Assembly: GCA_036867785.1 (NCBI GenBank)
Contig: CP145419.1
Span: forward strand, 434,001 to 498,000
Source: Plasmodiophora brassicae
Taxonomy: Eukaryota; Endomyxa: Phytomyxea; Phytomyxea; Plasmodiophorida
Direction: 5' to 3'
Length of the DNA stretch: 64,000 nucleotides
Positions 44,281 to 57,918 of the stretch are shown here, one piece after another. The stretch's first letter is position 1. Each line of letters opens with the position of its first letter. Position numbers and translations under genes: made by a program. The notes under the pieces are model-generated. The model was not told the origin of the DNA. It saw only the letters and a program-made list of their open reading frames with translations, and made no database searches.

Positions 44281-45020
44281 TCAAGAGTCGGCGCCGACAG
44301 CGTCTTTATCGTCTGTTCCTCTGGGTGGATTGGACGCCTTCGGGTGCCAGCGGAGCGTCGAAAACCGCACCTCCGAGCCGTCGCATGACGCCAGCAGGAT
44401 CGCCTTGTTAACCGCGGTGCCCAGCCGGCAAACTGACGCACGAATCGTTAAGAGGCTCGTGCGGATTCGATCATACAATGCCCGGCACGTACTCGATATG
44501 ATGTCGAGGATCGGGATGGATTCGTGCCGATCGCGAACGATAACAATGTAGCTGTGTACGATGCGATCAGGCCTCGTCTATGACGCATGCCATGCGTGCA
44601 TACGACCTCGAATGGACCTGGTCCGGATGACGTTGATAGACTAGGAAGTCACCGGCGAACTTCAGTGCGGGCGTCAACCACCAGCCTCGTTGCCAGAGCG
44701 CTTCGAACACGCGTTGCCGAGCGTCACTGACGCCCACAGGCGGGCCTGTGATCGACAACCATCCCTCTCTGGCAGCCAGAACAGCCTCCTCGTCCATCAG
44801 CACGGCGGACACGGCCAAGTCCTCAGGCAACTTCGTCGGCCATCCTGTCGAGACGCTTCAGCCGCGCGTCGCCCAGACGCGCCCACGTCGTCGTACGAGA
44901 CAGGACGCTGGCGCCGAGGCGGCGACCCTGCAGCGCGCGGGCCCTGGCCTCGCCGCGAACGACCACCCCGTTGAGATGCACGCCTGGTACAACTGCGGCG
45001 GCGGCTTCTTCCGAGGACAT
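44281..45020 (-). CDS. TSEN34: tRNA-splicing endonuclease subunit SEN34, three exons
   Basis: Exons (minus): 45020-44897, 44844-44607, 44551-44281; 210 residues in one frame. The catalytic fold is recognised from VFEALWQRGWWLTPALKF, AGDFLVYQRHPDQVHSSYIV and LGTAVNKAILLASCDGSEV. In this family a Tyr, a His and a Lys make the active site. The His in QVHS and the Lys in VNKA are present; the Tyr is probably the one in FLVYQ. The enzyme cuts the intron from pre-tRNAs at the 3' splice site. The protein is short compared with human TSEN34 (about 310), lacking the long central insert. Confidence 0.85.
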
Positions 45021-45230
45021 CGCTCAGCCCTCCCCGGATGCAACCGCGGATTTCAGCGCGACGCGACACGCGTGCCAGTCGGCGCAGGCTGCAGCTCGCA
45101 CTGGCCGCGAACTGCAACCACCGCTGCCTGCGGCGTTCTCGTACGTGGGCCATTCGAGGTGCCAAACGGCTCCGGCAGTGTAATCGGAAACGGAAACAGG
45201 GGACGGGGTAACGGACACTGTGCGCATCGG

Positions 45231-48200
45231 TCAGTCCTCGTCCATGAAGTTGCCGGCGACCTTGACGAAGACGTCGTCGAGGCTGGGCTCGGCAATGCCC
45301 CAGGTGGACACGCCCAGCAGACGCGCGTCGTTCTGCATGACGTGGAACACGCGTTCCAGGTCGAGCGATTCCGTGGACTCCACCAGGTACTGCCGCTCGA
45401 AGCGCCAGCTCGACCCGGCGGGCGCTCCCGTTCCCTAGGTGGGTAGGCAATCGCACGTGGGCTGTCGTCACCCCGGCCATGATGAACGGTTCAGGTACCG
45501 GGTTCACTGTCGCTGCGATCTTGCGCAGCGTCTCTGTCGATTTGTTCGCGTCGATCAGCCTCGCGCTGGGCGACACCGACGTCGTCATGAAGTTCGTGAT
45601 CTTGAGCAGGATGCGCCTCTCGCACTCGCCGACCGTCGCGTCCGACAACGGCGGCGGATCGGGCGACGACACGTCCATCCGCACTGTGATCGTGTACCCT
45701 AGTCGGCGACTATGGTCAGGGCCCCCATGCTGACGGCGACGCACGATCTGGCTGCCTCCCACCATGTCCAAACCGTTTCTTCAGTCGCGCTTGCGACCCG
45801 ACGCATCGCAGACGCCCAGCGGCAATGATGGCGACTGTCAGCGCTCGCCGTCAGCGTCTGGCGGGGTACGCGAGACGCCGCACACCCAAACCTCGGGTAC
45901 AGAGGTTGTCGGCCTCCTCCATGGAATGCGTCTGTGTTACGACGACGCGGATCAGCGGACGATGCTGGGCAATGCGCTCTGTGCCCCTGCTGGACCTTAC
46001 CGTGATAATCACGCACCGGCCCTGCGCCTTCTGCTGCCCGATGATCTTCCAGATGTGCAACCGCGTGTCCGGATCCAGCCCCCTGCGCCGCCAACAGTTA
46101 TATCCCGTTCAAGGTCAACGACATCGGGGGACCGCATGCGGACGTGGTTGGCTCGTCGAGCAGGACGACCTTGGGCGACCCAATCTGCGCCGGCACGCCG
46201 GGTTAGAACGCGAATCCGGCCAGCGGCAACGGCACCGACCAAGGCGATGGCGATCGACAGGCGTCGCCTCTGCCCTCCGCTCAGCGAGCTCGAAATCGTG
46301 TCTGACGCGCGGCACTGAGAATTCAAGCCCACGGGCGCCGTTTCGCCATCATCAAAGCGCGGTACCGAACGGGTCCCCGTCGAGCTCGACGTTCTCGGCA
46401 GCACGTTGCACCCACCCGACGATCTGCGACGACGGGCACGACCGCATGCGGGCGTAGAACGCCAGCGTCTCCCGCACTACGTCGAGCACGCTCGTCGTCA
46501 GGACGTACGAATCGGGGCAGGTCGCAGGGCGATCCCGACCGGTCAGCGTGGGCCAGACGACGTCGAACTGGGGGCAGCACCCCAACGACCGAAACAACGA
46601 CGTGCGGTCGTGGATGTCGCTGCCACCAACACGGGCGGTCCCTTGCGTCGGCCTGCACGCACGACACGAGCGTCACGAACGGGGGCTAGGCGGCGACGTG
46701 CGCGATCGTCAATCGCGTACCTGATCAGGCCGCAGAGCATGTTCAGCGTCGTGCTCTTCCCAGCTGTGCACGAAGGCGGACGGCGCGTCAGCGTCCCTGC
46801 ATCGTCAGGCGCGCGACGAACCGTCACCTCCGTTGGGGCCCAGAATGGCACAGCACTCGCCGTACTCGATGCCCAGGTACAGGTCGTCCAGCGCGGCTTT
46901 GCCGTCGTAGGCCTTGCCCAGGCCGGCAATGGACACGGCCAGTCGCCGCGACGACGTGTCGTTCAGGACGCGGTCGCGCTCCGCCTTGACGTCCTCGTCT
47001 TCGTCGTGGTCCGGCGTGGACCCGAGCGCCAACGCCACCATCGTCGGCTGAATCGACTTGTTCGGCGGCCGACAGAGCGACCGCCAGCTGATAGGCGGTC
47101 GTCCAGGTTCCTTGCTCGTCGGCAGGGACACCTGCAGGTACCATCCGATGACGGCATACGCGATGCCGACGGCCAGCATGGCGAAGATCTGCCCGGTCAG
47201 GACGCGAACGGCGCCGGGCCCGGGGCCGTCCACACTGTTGTGGAACATGACCGTGAACAGGATCGACGGGAACGCGTACATCGTCCAGGACGACTGGTAG
47301 TCGGGGAGCACGACGAACACGACGCCCGCGATCGTCGTCGCCGCCGCCACGACGTAGACGACAATGGAGGCGATGCCACCCGATCGAAACAGGGCCGACA
47401 CGAGGATCGCCACGCCCGCCTCCGTCAGCGACCACGACACGAGGGTGCACACAAGCAGGGCCGAGTTCGCCTGCACGAACGTCGCCGATGTGATCACCGC
47501 AGACAGGCCGACGACGAACACCATGATCAGCAGGGACGTTCCCGCTGCCGGCGAGTCAGACGACGGTACGGGGAGGGGGCGCGTTCGTACCGATCCAGAC
47601 GATGCTGGCCGTCCAGTAGGACAGCCCCTTCATGCCCTGCAGCGTCATCATGAACCGCAGCTGCGTCTGCTTCTCGGTGACGAGCAGATCGATGGCGAAC
47701 GGCATCAGGAACATGGACGTCAGCGGGACGAAGATGTCCAGGATGAAGATGCCCGGCGGCGTCACCTTGGTCCCCACGAACGCGACGGTGGGCAGCGGCG
47801 CGAACGTGCCGTCGTTCAGCGCATCGGGGTGGCCCGTCGCTAGGCTCGACGCCACCACGCGAATCAGGCTCGCCGTGTCGACGAGCGACGTCACCGCCGG
47901 GAAGTTGTTGTATTCGCGCGGTGTGGCCCATTGGGACGCGCCCGCGTAGAACACCCCTTGGCATGCGCTCGCATACAGGCTGCCGTTGTAGTACATGACA
48001 AGGCGCAGATTCGTCCAGGCGCACGGCGAGTTGTCGCTGTCGTAGAACGACGCCTAGCGCGGTGCGATCAGAGGCGAAGCGGGTGCTGGGCGGGGCCGCC
48101 GATGTTACCCGGATCGTCCTCGGCGCTGCGGTTGAATTGTCGATCTGCATCACCAGGGACGGGAGCGACGCCTTCCACGTCGCGATAGGGTCCGGCTTTA

Positions 48201-51200
48201 CCTGAGCACAGGAGCCATGACGACGCCAGGACGTACAGGAAAGGGCATCGTCCTTACGGAGTAGTACATCCAGTTGGAGGCGTTCTGGTACACGGTGTAC
48301 ATCATCGACGTCGGCTCCTCCCAGAGCCACGACACCCGCGAGTGACCGGACTGGAAGAAGGAGCATTCGCTCGGGAACGCTGTGGCTTGCTGCTTCCACT
48401 GGGTCTGCGTCCTCGTCACCGCACCGACCGACCCTAACCGGGAGAGCCCCCCGTCACGAAGCGGCCCCGTGTGGGTCGGGTTGCGAGCGAACCGGCGCGG
48501 AACGTGATCCCTGAGGCGATGGAGCTCGGCGCCAGCAACGACACGACGGCGGCGGCGTTGCCACCCTCGATCCATATCGACGGGGACCCAACGTCCTTCG
48601 TAGATGACCGCTGGCGTGTCCAGTCGTCGGCGAGGTCGTTGGCGGCTTTGGTCAGGTTGCAAGTGGGCGCCGCCGCCGTCCCATACGACGCCTGCGATGC
48701 CCCTGCCGCTGCGACGCTTGTCAGTCGGTCCCGTCTGATGTGGCGATCGGTGACGCCCTACTCGGGTACAGGAAGCACGTGCTACCCCGGCAGCAGTAGT
48801 GCTGGTGAAGGTACGCATCGTAGTAGGCCTGGGTGGACGTCCCGCCGCCGGACATCAGGGCGATCAGGGCGATCGATAGGAACAGGACGACCGCCAGGCA
48901 GCCGTTCGCCCGACGACGATGCCGAGCGATGCACAGGTTCTTGTAGAGCACGGCGTTGATCTGTGGGGAGGGCGGGCGTCAGCAGCGGATGTAGCACACG
49001 ACACCACCCGAACCTGGCTGAGGATCACGGCGCGGACGCTGGTGCCGAGCGCAGCATCGTTAACCGGTTCGTACCGGGCAGGTTCGGGGGCAGGGACGTC
49101 CAACGGTACGGCAGGGGTCGGCGGCGATGTCGGCGATGGCGCGACGACGTTCCCGACACGGTCATCGAGGACAGGATCGCCATCGTGCTGGCCGGTGGCA
49201 CACTTGACGCAGACGAGGTCGTCAACCTTGACGGGAACGCGGTCCAGCGTGTACAACGTCGCCCGTTCCCGATCGCGCAGCCGGCAGAGAACGCAGCGCT
49301 GCTCCATGACGGCACGGTCGTCGTCAGCGCGATTGTCAGCCGCAACGACCTGCACGGCCAGCCTGGTTGACTCGCCCTGCTCTGATGCCGAGCATCCATC
49401 CCACGATACCTCGATGGCGACGTCATTGTTGGCCTGGCAGACCTTCAGGAACACTTGCGCCAGGGTCGTGTGCGATATCGAGCATTCGCGTTCCAGCCGG
49501 GTCCCGTTCTGGCGTGCCGCCAGGTTTGCCTCGCGAACCGCCTTGAAGAACGCCGGCAGGAAACGCGCCTGGGCGCTTGTGACGGCGACACGAACGCCAC
49601 CAGTCGATGCCTCCACGATCTGTGCCAAATGCGTCAACAGCCCGGGACGCTCACCAAGGCGAGCCAACGCGGACCTCGGCGTCGGGAATGAGGCTGTTCA
49701 CGAACGCCAGCAACCTGTCGGACGTTGTTATAGACGACGGACGGGGTCGGAAACGGGGTACGATACGATTGTCGCGGTTCGCCACCCGCCAGCAGCGATA
49801 TTTCGAATTGCTTGCCGAAGCGGCGTTTCAAGAACGAGGTGCTGCCCTCCGCTTTGAGCTGAGCGCGGTGCTGAACGACGCGTGCGTCAGACGTGAGGTT
49901 AGAGCCACCCGCGCAGGCGATTCGATCGCTTCACCATGATGAGCACTTTGTCGGCAAGGTGGTCCGCTTCCTGCACGGTTCCTGTTAAAACGAGCGCCGC
50001 ACCTCGTCCAATGGGCGCAACCGACCTCCATGCTGTGCGTTGTTAGGAGGACGACGCGGTTGGATTTGATCCTCTCGACGACGTTCCATACCCGCCTCCG
50101 GTTGATTGGGTCCATTCCTAGATGGGATCGCTAATAAGTAGGTTCACCATGTCGGGTTGCAATGTGTCCACCTGTCGTCGGCTCATCCAGCGCCTGTACA
50201 TTGCATGTTTCAAAATGCCGGTTGTCGACGGGCGAACCGGCGCTGTCCTACGATTAAAAGGGGCTCTCCTAGCAAGGACAGGACGACACTCATACGACGC
50301 TTCATCCCTAATGCGTACAATGTGGTTATTGGCATGCCCGACCGGACACGCCGAACGCGGGCATACCGCCAGAGAACGTGCGGACGACCTTGTCCTTGAC
50401 CTTGAGCAGCGCAACCTGTTTCAGCAGCCATGTGGCATACGGTTCGGGTGTCCTGTGCAAACCGGTTCACTATTTGCCGTCCACGATGGCTTTTGGTCCA
50501 TCAGGCGTTACTCGTTGGCGCCCTCCGCGGGAGGACGGAAACACATGTACAGACGAATGTGCTCCAGTGGTGTTAACAGGTCCCAGAGAAAATCGCCTTG
50601 CGAACATGTTCCTAACGAATGTGTAAACTACATCGAACACATCTCTGGACGATCCGCTGCACGCCACCAATGATGGCCTGGATAGATGCACTGTCGTGGG
50701 TGACGCTATGGCCGCACACAAAACCTTCGCCGGCGGACGGCTCCATCAGCCCAGTGATCATGTTGAACAACGTGCTCTTGCCAGCTCCACTGCAAAGCCA
50801 ATGCTCAGTTGATCACGTTCGTTGATCGAGGTACCAAATGGAACGAACTTTTGGCCAAGCAGAGCAGTGACCTCGTTGGGCAGCATCGAGGTGGTCACCT
50901 CCCTTACGGCGGTAGTCTTATCGAACGTCTTGCTGATCTTGCGAATGTTCACCGATTGCTGCTGCGCAGACGTTTGCTGAAGGAGCGCCAGCGTGTCTCC
51001 ATCAGTTGTCACGCTAGGCACAAATCGCCCATCAGACGGAACAGCGGGCAACGTAATGGTCAGCCCAGACGCACGTTTTACGCTGGGCACCGAACCAGTA
51101 CCGACGAGTCACCGGGAAGTACCAAACCTGTCTTCCGCCCAGCTCGCCGACAGAGAATATCTGATCGGCGTACCAGACCGCCACCTGGGCGCAGCGTCAG

Positions 51201-52846
51201 ATACAGGTAGGCCAGCTATGCAAGGCACAAACCATGTACAAAAGGGTGATGACAATGAGCGCGTCAAAGGTGCTGCTTGTCGACGGAGGATTGAACGTGA
51301 CGGGTGTGTTGCTCACGACCAATGTGCAATTGCCCTGGGGGTCGTCGACCTGCGAGAACGGGTAGTCGGCCAGGGACAGAACCCGTTGGCCGTCCATGTC
51401 CGGGACGGTGTGGAGCACCGTCCTCGACGCGCAGTCGTCGATGATCTTCATCAGCAGAAACCAGGGCATCAGCGAATGCCCGTACAACGATGCTGGTGGT
51501 GTCGTAGGACTGTACTGCGAGTAACTGTACGGTGGGGCGTTCTCGATTGCACCGAGGCCCCCCGACGTCAGGTAGGTGGCGAGAGAGAACACAATGGCAA
51601 GAACGACGATAGACCCAGTGAACGCTTTCTGGAGGACGGGTTTCGGGATGCAGGCGGTCAGGAGGCCGAGGGCGATCATCGCCCAGCCAAAGAGCCAGAA
51701 TGTGAGGAATACGATGCCGAACGACGTGTTGTACAGGACAAGGAGGTGCGCGCCGACGCAGAGCACGGTAATGGATCCCACAAGGCTCGCGGCGGTTTGC
51801 AGGATCAACAACGGGATGAAGATCGAGGCCAGATACGCGCTCTCGTACAGCCCCAGCCGCCCTGTACACCGGCCCTATTGAGTTGCTGGTAACGATCCTT
51901 CCGGGGAACAACGAGCTTACGAAGAGGATTGACGAGGCCGGACTGCTTTTCGTCCGCCATGGTATAGGTCGCAAGCACCATTATGGGCAGGTACGCGAGC
52001 GTCACAACGACGGGGAGGAGCATGAGCTGGAGGTCGAACGGCTGACTAGTGGGCGTGTACCTGTATAGCAGGTCGCCGTCGGCCGTAATATCAGGCAGAG
52101 GTTGCGTCTGCGCGACGTAGAACGGTGTGGTGCTGCCCTGAGCGTTCCCCAGGATCTGAGCGTGCAACGCCGTGTGAAGGATGTAGCCGGACGGCCCGAA
52201 CGCGGTGCCGTTGGTCATGAGCAGGAAATTCGCCACGCTGCCCCCCCTGAAGGTGATGGCTGCGCTGACCGCAATTGGATCGTCGACATCGTATAGCCTC
52301 GAGGCCATGTTGGGAACGGTTTCGAACCCGATAATGTCCTGCCCGTACGCATAGCCCGTCGAGTTCGCAAACGCCTTCATGACGGCCTCGGTCGCGGGCG
52401 TATCAGGGGCGTATACGATGGGCGACGTGCACGATCCTAGATCTGGCAGCGTACACGGCTGCGCACGAGGCATCTGAACCAGGCGATGATCAGCAGTCTA
52501 TAGAGTCGCCATGCAGCGCCAAGGCCACCTGGAGACTGGTTACCGCCGGATTGGGGTTGCCAACTGTGCCAGACCCAGCCGCACGGAGCGACCATATTCC
52601 TGCATGACGCGTTCGCTGAGTCGCACTGCCTGATGGCCATTCCGGTGATTGCCAAACACCTGGTGGTAGACTGCCCAAGTAGATCCACAGGATCGGGTTG
52701 AGGATGACGACGGCCCCGAGCGCTGGCCGCCTGACAACGACAATCAACGTGTTCTTGATTGTGAGCCCCTTAAACTGACGCCACCAGCGCCTGACAAATA
52801 GGCCGGCGTTTGCCGCTCCTTGTCGTAACGACAGCCCGCCCGCCAT
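45231..52846 (-). CDS. ABCA: Full-length ABCA-type ABC transporter, multi-exon
   Basis: Order right to left: N-terminal helix (LGAVVILNPILWIYLGSL, about 52700), large extracytoplasmic loop (52470-52050), TM helices (52040-51200), NBD1 with Walker A GQNGAGKST split by an intron at 50790-50848, signature FSGGMKRRMS (50370-50290), Walker B LDEPTT (50172-50190); linker; TMD2 starting LYKNLCIARHRRRANGCLAV (about 48940), extracytoplasmic loop, five to six helices (47700-47100); NBD2 with Walker A GPNGAGKST split at 46764-46827, signature LSGGQRRRLS (46255-46290), Walker B near 46141-46163, THSMEEADNL, and an ABCA-style C-terminal domain ending VKVAGNFMDED. Such transporters move lipids. Most of the many introns are not individually fixed here. 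The start is MAGGLSLRQG at 52846. Confidence 0.9.
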
Positions 52847-53089
52847 CCTGTCTGTTCGTGCACTTGAGTTTGCACAGTTGTATAGAGTAACAGGGAGCTG
52901 CTGCCAGGCACAGATGCCCGCGTTCACAACTACCAGTGTAGTAGTAGGCGGCTAATTAGTTGGCGAACCTGGTGGTGCGCCCACCTGCAGGTTCCCGTGA
53001 CTGGGTGTGCGCACCTGAAAGGGAAAGCCGATTAGTGGGCACCTGATGAAGGTTCTGGGGTTGTCTTTTATCCGCTACGGGAACTGAGG

Positions 53090-56000
53090 CTATCGGTTCG
53101 GGTACTCGCAATTGTACCTCGTGCCCTCGACTCGAACGAGGGAACCCCGTTGGCGCGCATCGCGAATTAGGGCCGCCCACGGTTTCGACGACCGCAACGT
53201 GGAGGCGTGCCCGACAATCCACATTGCGTGTCGCGCACGGGTTACGCCCACGTTCATCCGGCGTATATCTTGGACGAACCCGATCCGACCGCGGCCAGCG
53301 CGAACACACGAGAACATAATGATGTTTTTCTCCCGGCCTTGGAAGCTGTCGATTGTGGAAACCTCGACCACCTTGAAACGTTCGCCCAACACAGACCGTA
53401 CCTGGTCGACCTGCGCCGAGTACGGGGTGATCACGGCCACCTGTGACAGATCGACGTCTGGAAACGAATTCACAAGGTTGCCTGATAACGAACCAGTCAG
53501 GTCATCGACTGCGTGCTGGTCGCCACAGACATACCCAAGTGCTGTGCAATAAACGACGCTTCCGAGGCGTTGCGAACCGATCGCCGTTGCGTCTCCTGAC
53601 CCGCAACATCAAAGAAGAGATACGGCCGAAACCGTCGATCGCCATAATACTGCATGTCGTAGGCCAGAGTGCTTGGAGCGTCCTTCAATCTGTCTTCGTA
53701 GAAGTAAAACGACGGAAATCGACGGATTTCTGCAAACGGCCAAACAGAATGAACGCGCATCCTAGCACAATACAAACAAGATACCTGGATGCATGCGGTA
53801 CTGAATGTCCAGCGTCAGAACAGGACAGCCTGCTTGTTGCAGTCGTTCGAACAGAGACCGCTCATAGATACGCGCACGCTCATCCATCACGAAAACAGTA
53901 GCGGGTAGCTGCCTCGGATCGCCGATCATGATCAGGGAGCGCACAGACAGCGTGGCAACCAGCGGAATCAAAGTCGATGATTCGACGCATTGGGCGCTCT
54001 CGTCAATGATACAAATCTCAAAGCCGCGCGCAGGGACCTCCCCGCCCCCCAGGAAACGACTGGCAGTCCCGCTCAACGTAGAAAACACAATCTGGGCCTC
54101 ATCCAGAAACGATCGCTGAAGCAATGTGCACGCGGATTCTCTGTTGTGATCCCTGACGATCTCCAACCGTTGTCTCTCGAGAAGTATGCGGTACCTGTTG
54201 AGATCGTAAGCAAGCGTACGTCCCGCGAAATCCCATTTCCTGACCTTTCTTCGGCCAGAGACGTGATTTGCATAGCAAGGTTGCTAAGATCACAGGGTGC
54301 ACCGGTACTCTGCAGGTGGAGCGCGTACTCGTGAATCTGTAGAACACACATGAGCAAGCGGATGTACGAAAATATCAACGTCGATACCTGTCGAAGGTTT
54401 TCAGCGACCCGCTTCCTATGCTGATCGACAACCGCCAGTCGATCATTTAGTTGTTCTATAGCAACACAACAGTTAGATTCGTAGGAGGCGTGGAGGACTA
54501 CCGCAGCCTACGTTTGGAGTAGCGAAAGAACGCATCGACGAGATGGTCCAGCGAGATATTGTCCTTAATTACGCCAGCCCGTATGCTGGACGGCCTACCA
54601 ACGCGTACAATGTCTGGAGTGTACGGCCGCCCATTACCATCAATTAGCCTGTCAGTGGCAACGCGTGATACAATTTCATCGACAGCCGCGTTGCTTGGCG
54701 CACACACCAGGATACGAGGCCGCGGTAGAATGGTAGCACGGGCCCCTGAAGGAGAATTAGGTGGTGACGACATGACCTATATGGGTATGTTACAGATTCC
54801 GCCTAGTAGATTCACAACTCATTTTCACGTACGCTTGCGAGCTGTTCGAATACGATGTCAATGGAAACCTTCGTTGTGGGCGGTTCGGCTGCTGGACTAT
54901 CTGTAGGCATCGGCTGGGATGGCTTCTTTTGAAGTGACATCATCGAGACGGCAAGAACGGATAGGTAGTGCCTTTGATAGAGGCTTAGATGAAGTACGTT
55001 CAGCAAATGCAGTACCGTGGTCGTTTTCCCTGTTCCAGGCGGTCCCTGCGAATCGTGTCAGAAATCTGTTACGATCCGAACAGAGGCGAATTATGCGACC
55101 TGGAGCAAGGCAAACGGAGCCTTGAATTCGGCGCAGGTCTTAACAGCATCGAGTTGACTGGCGTTTAGGCACTGCTCAAGACGCGACATCACAAGAGGGG
55201 GCAACTGGTCCCAGGCTGACTCGAGAAGATCAAGCGGAACAGAACCATCGAAAGCAGACATTGGCTTCAATATAAACGGCAGTAGTTTTGACCGTGCGCA
55301 GGTTCGAACTGGAAACAATGAGAACTGGCGATCGAGCACAGCAGGTACCGCTTACCTGCGATGTACTCGCGCATGAATGTGATGGAGGTACCAAGCCTAG
55401 TCACCGTAACAGAGCCGCCCAGATCAGCGGACTTCAATACACGCAACGTGTACAGTGGTGGCCGTTGATCTAAAACCAGCGCCATGACCGATACCGACGA
55501 CGCCTGTACACAGACGAAATCCTTGATCGCGATATCCGAAACTGGTTCGCTTAAACGGACTCGTAGGTGTTCCGCTACAGAGAGGAGCAAACCATCAGCG
55601 AACGGAGAAACATTTGACCGACGCTTGCCTATTACTATCAACAATGGTCGATTCGGCGTCCACAGGCGAGTTTTCGTCCTGGCCTGAAACAAGGTTGCCT
55701 CGCAGGTCGGCCCATAGGAGCTCGGTGAAGAGCGAGCAATAGTCATCGAACGAGTCAAAGCAGATAGTGCTGTTCAAGTCTATCGGTTTGACCTCTCGCG
55801 GGGAGGCTGATACCACGTCGCCCCATCGCAGTACCTCCTCAACAAATTCGGCCTCAAGATCGACTCGGCCAGCATGACTAGAAACCGGCCTCGTCAATCG
55901 TGGAGCAGCAGACGAGGTCGATTCGCCTGGAGCGCTCTGCGACCGACTGAATCCAGTTTTGCGTTTCAGCACGCCTGACGGCTTCGTCGCCAGAGCAGCC

Positions 56001-56221
56001 TGCTGCGCCTGCAGCACCTCCCGCGCCCTACTGATTACCGTCGACGTCCCACTAGCACGCTTCCGCTTTGAGCGGACAACAATGACGTCATCGTCGCTCT
56101 CGTCCTCATCGTCGGCCGTGCACCAGTCGCGACGGCGTCGTGACATGCCTCCCGCGGGTTGGACGACGCAAAATCCGCCCACACTGGTCACGTCACGCGA
56201 CAATTTGGCACTGAGGTCCAA
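53090..56221 (-). CDS. SEN1: SEN1/senataxin-family RNA-DNA helicase, multi-exon
   Basis: N-terminal exon (56221 to about 55750) is acidic and basic low complexity with likely nuclear signals (RSKRKRAS), followed by a regulatory stretch and one-B-like beta domain (55560-55330). Helicase core: LNASQLDAVKTCAEFKAPF, Walker A GPPGTGKTTT immediately after a 54-nt intron (55046-55099), motif Ia VCAPSNAAVDEIVSRV (54690), RVGRPSSIRAGV, DESAQCVESS (DEAQ-box variant, about 53985), IMIGDPRQLPATV, DIQYRMHP, then STIDSFQGREKNI and MNVGVTRARHAMWIVGH at the C-terminus. This set is the SF1B Upf1-like group; the APSNAAVDEI to SLDHLV layout points to SEN1/SETX, which ends transcription and removes R-loops. The exon edges of the N-terminal third are unresolved. 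Confidence 0.88.
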
Positions 56222-56926
56222 CTGCAGTTGCCATGTCTACAGCCTACAGGTACGCAGTGTTAGACATTTGTCCTACGCGTTGCACACAGAGTCGTGACTG
56301 GCGGCATTCATTTACCTCTTCAAGTTGCCGCAAGTCGTTCAACCAGAAACGACTGTACGATGGCTTCTTTGTATGGTCGGAGGAAGCCGCGCGATAAAGT
56401 CGTTGACCGTCTTCCTTCATCCACCTCGAGCGCGATGGTCGTTGCAGGGGTACCTGGGTAATCGGACTTCTGGCGGTCGCCCTAAGCCATCAATAAACTG
56501 TGCGATACTGAGAAGAGGTCCTGCTGACGTACGTTACTCTACGAAATGAATGGCCTTCAGTGGACCCTCGGTCTCGTTTATGAATCGGAACATGGATGTT
56601 GTGGCTGCATCACAAATTGTTCCACCATGCATCGACAAGTGTTGAACTCAGCATAACAGAGTCAGTTCTATTGTGAAACTGATTCGCCATACATATAGCG
56701 AGCCGGCAGTGATCTGTCCCGCCCAGCCGTACTGATGTCATCTACCGTCCTGGTGGGAGGTGACCACTCTATATACAGGTTTGAACGAGCTTCTGACATC
56801 CCTGATAGTCCTAATGACGATCTATGAAGGTATCCAGCGAGCCAGAATGTATCTCAGTTCCCAGGCTTCCAATGCAATGCGGGTTGTACGAGCCCAGGCC
56901 ATGCTGCATTTCGTGCGTGTGCGTGG
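56222..56926. other. Divergent intergenic region
   Basis: 705 bp between SEN1 and C3orf33-like starts. Plus-strand frame 56760-57020 overlaps the next gene out of frame and I take it as noise or an upstream ORF. No repeats or RNA genes seen. Confidence 0.35.
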
Positions 56927-57814
56927 ATGGGTGACGAGCGCCATAAGGCCGCCGACAGCGATGCTCAGGTGGACTGGACGATCCGCCTGGGTCAAATCAT
57001 CGATGCGAATCAGCGGCTGATTCGTTCGGCCTCGGTGGCGCTGCCGGTGGCCGGCGTCCTGTTGCTGTCGTACCGGGCCGGGTTGTGGACGCGGTTCACG
57101 TCGTGGGAGGCGGCGCGCGGGGCGTCGTCGTTGTCTGGATACGTTGCCAGCATCACGATTACCCGATCACGCGTCCATGTCTTCCTGGACCATACGACTG
57201 TGCTCAGACGCGCACTCGGTCTGAACAAATCTGAAATTCCAGCAGCTGAGACGCTGCCCACCACGTACGATCCGTGTCGTCATGACCTCAAGTATCTGTA
57301 TTCGTAACGAGCCTGCAGATTGGCCGCGATCCGTCCTGCCGATTCGTACAACGCTAGAGTAGCAATCAAGAATATGCTGTGGCGAAGGTCCCACATGACT
57401 GGCACTCGTCAGACACAACGCGCTTACGTTCGCCGACCTCTATCAGGAACGTGCATGTTTCCCCCCTGGACGTCGACACATCGCAGTTCCGCCCTGCGGT
57501 CGTGTACCGAGGCGTTCGTTGGTGGAAGTGGGATGTCAGCGAGAGGCTCCTGCGTCGTGGACATGCTGTCGTCGACATGGCCGGGGAAGCCGCATCGCTC
57601 GAACCTGGGGTCGGACGGACCAGAAGCCCCACATGTCGCTAACGTTAGCATTGACCTGTAATCACCATAGGTTCTACAGAGATATGTTCGGGCACAGGAT
57701 GCTGCCCAAGCGTTCGGCCGGGGGATTTGGAGACGTTCAGCCTACGCCGACAGAGGAAAAGCGTTCTGGCGAATCTTGCAGCGTGGGTGGGAGAGCAGGG
57801 TTGCCTCGAACTAA
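56927..57814 (+). CDS. C3orf33: C3orf33-like protein (SNase-fold membrane protein), four exons
   Basis: Exons 56927-57264, 57319-57387, 57447-57609, 57671-57814; 237 residues in one frame. A helix RLIRSASVALPVAGVLLLSY followed by RAGLWTRFTS aligns with human C3orf33 LVRHISAGMAVAGVLLLVRS as I recall it. LAAIRPADSYNARVAIKNML, VSERLLRRGHAVVD and DAAQAFGRGIW align with the later C3orf33 segments, including the terminal helix ending in GxGIW. Human C3orf33 has a thermonuclease-like beta barrel after its transmembrane helix and has been linked to AP-1 signalling. The catalytic residues of staphylococcal nuclease are not evident, so an enzymatic role is unlikely. Membrane location, possibly mitochondrial, is inferred. 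Confidence 0.75.
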
Positions 57815-57918
57815 CGCGTCTGGACGCGGAAGTCGCAATAATACACATGCCGAAGCTCGAAGTTTATTACGCCGAGCATGTCGTAAGTGTTGGTCATTGC
57901 GATAGACGGAGAGCGCTT

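Noticed and set aside
45231-52846. Two separate half-size ABC transporter genes
   Set aside because: The linker from NBD1 to the next transmembrane domain keeps coding potential with the ABCA order TMD-NBD-TMD-NBD, and no promoter-like gap is seen. Still, transcript data could overturn this.
56760-57020. Hydrophobic ORF as a gene
   Set aside because: Its second half overlaps C3orf33-like exon 1 out of frame; the first half alone is too weak.
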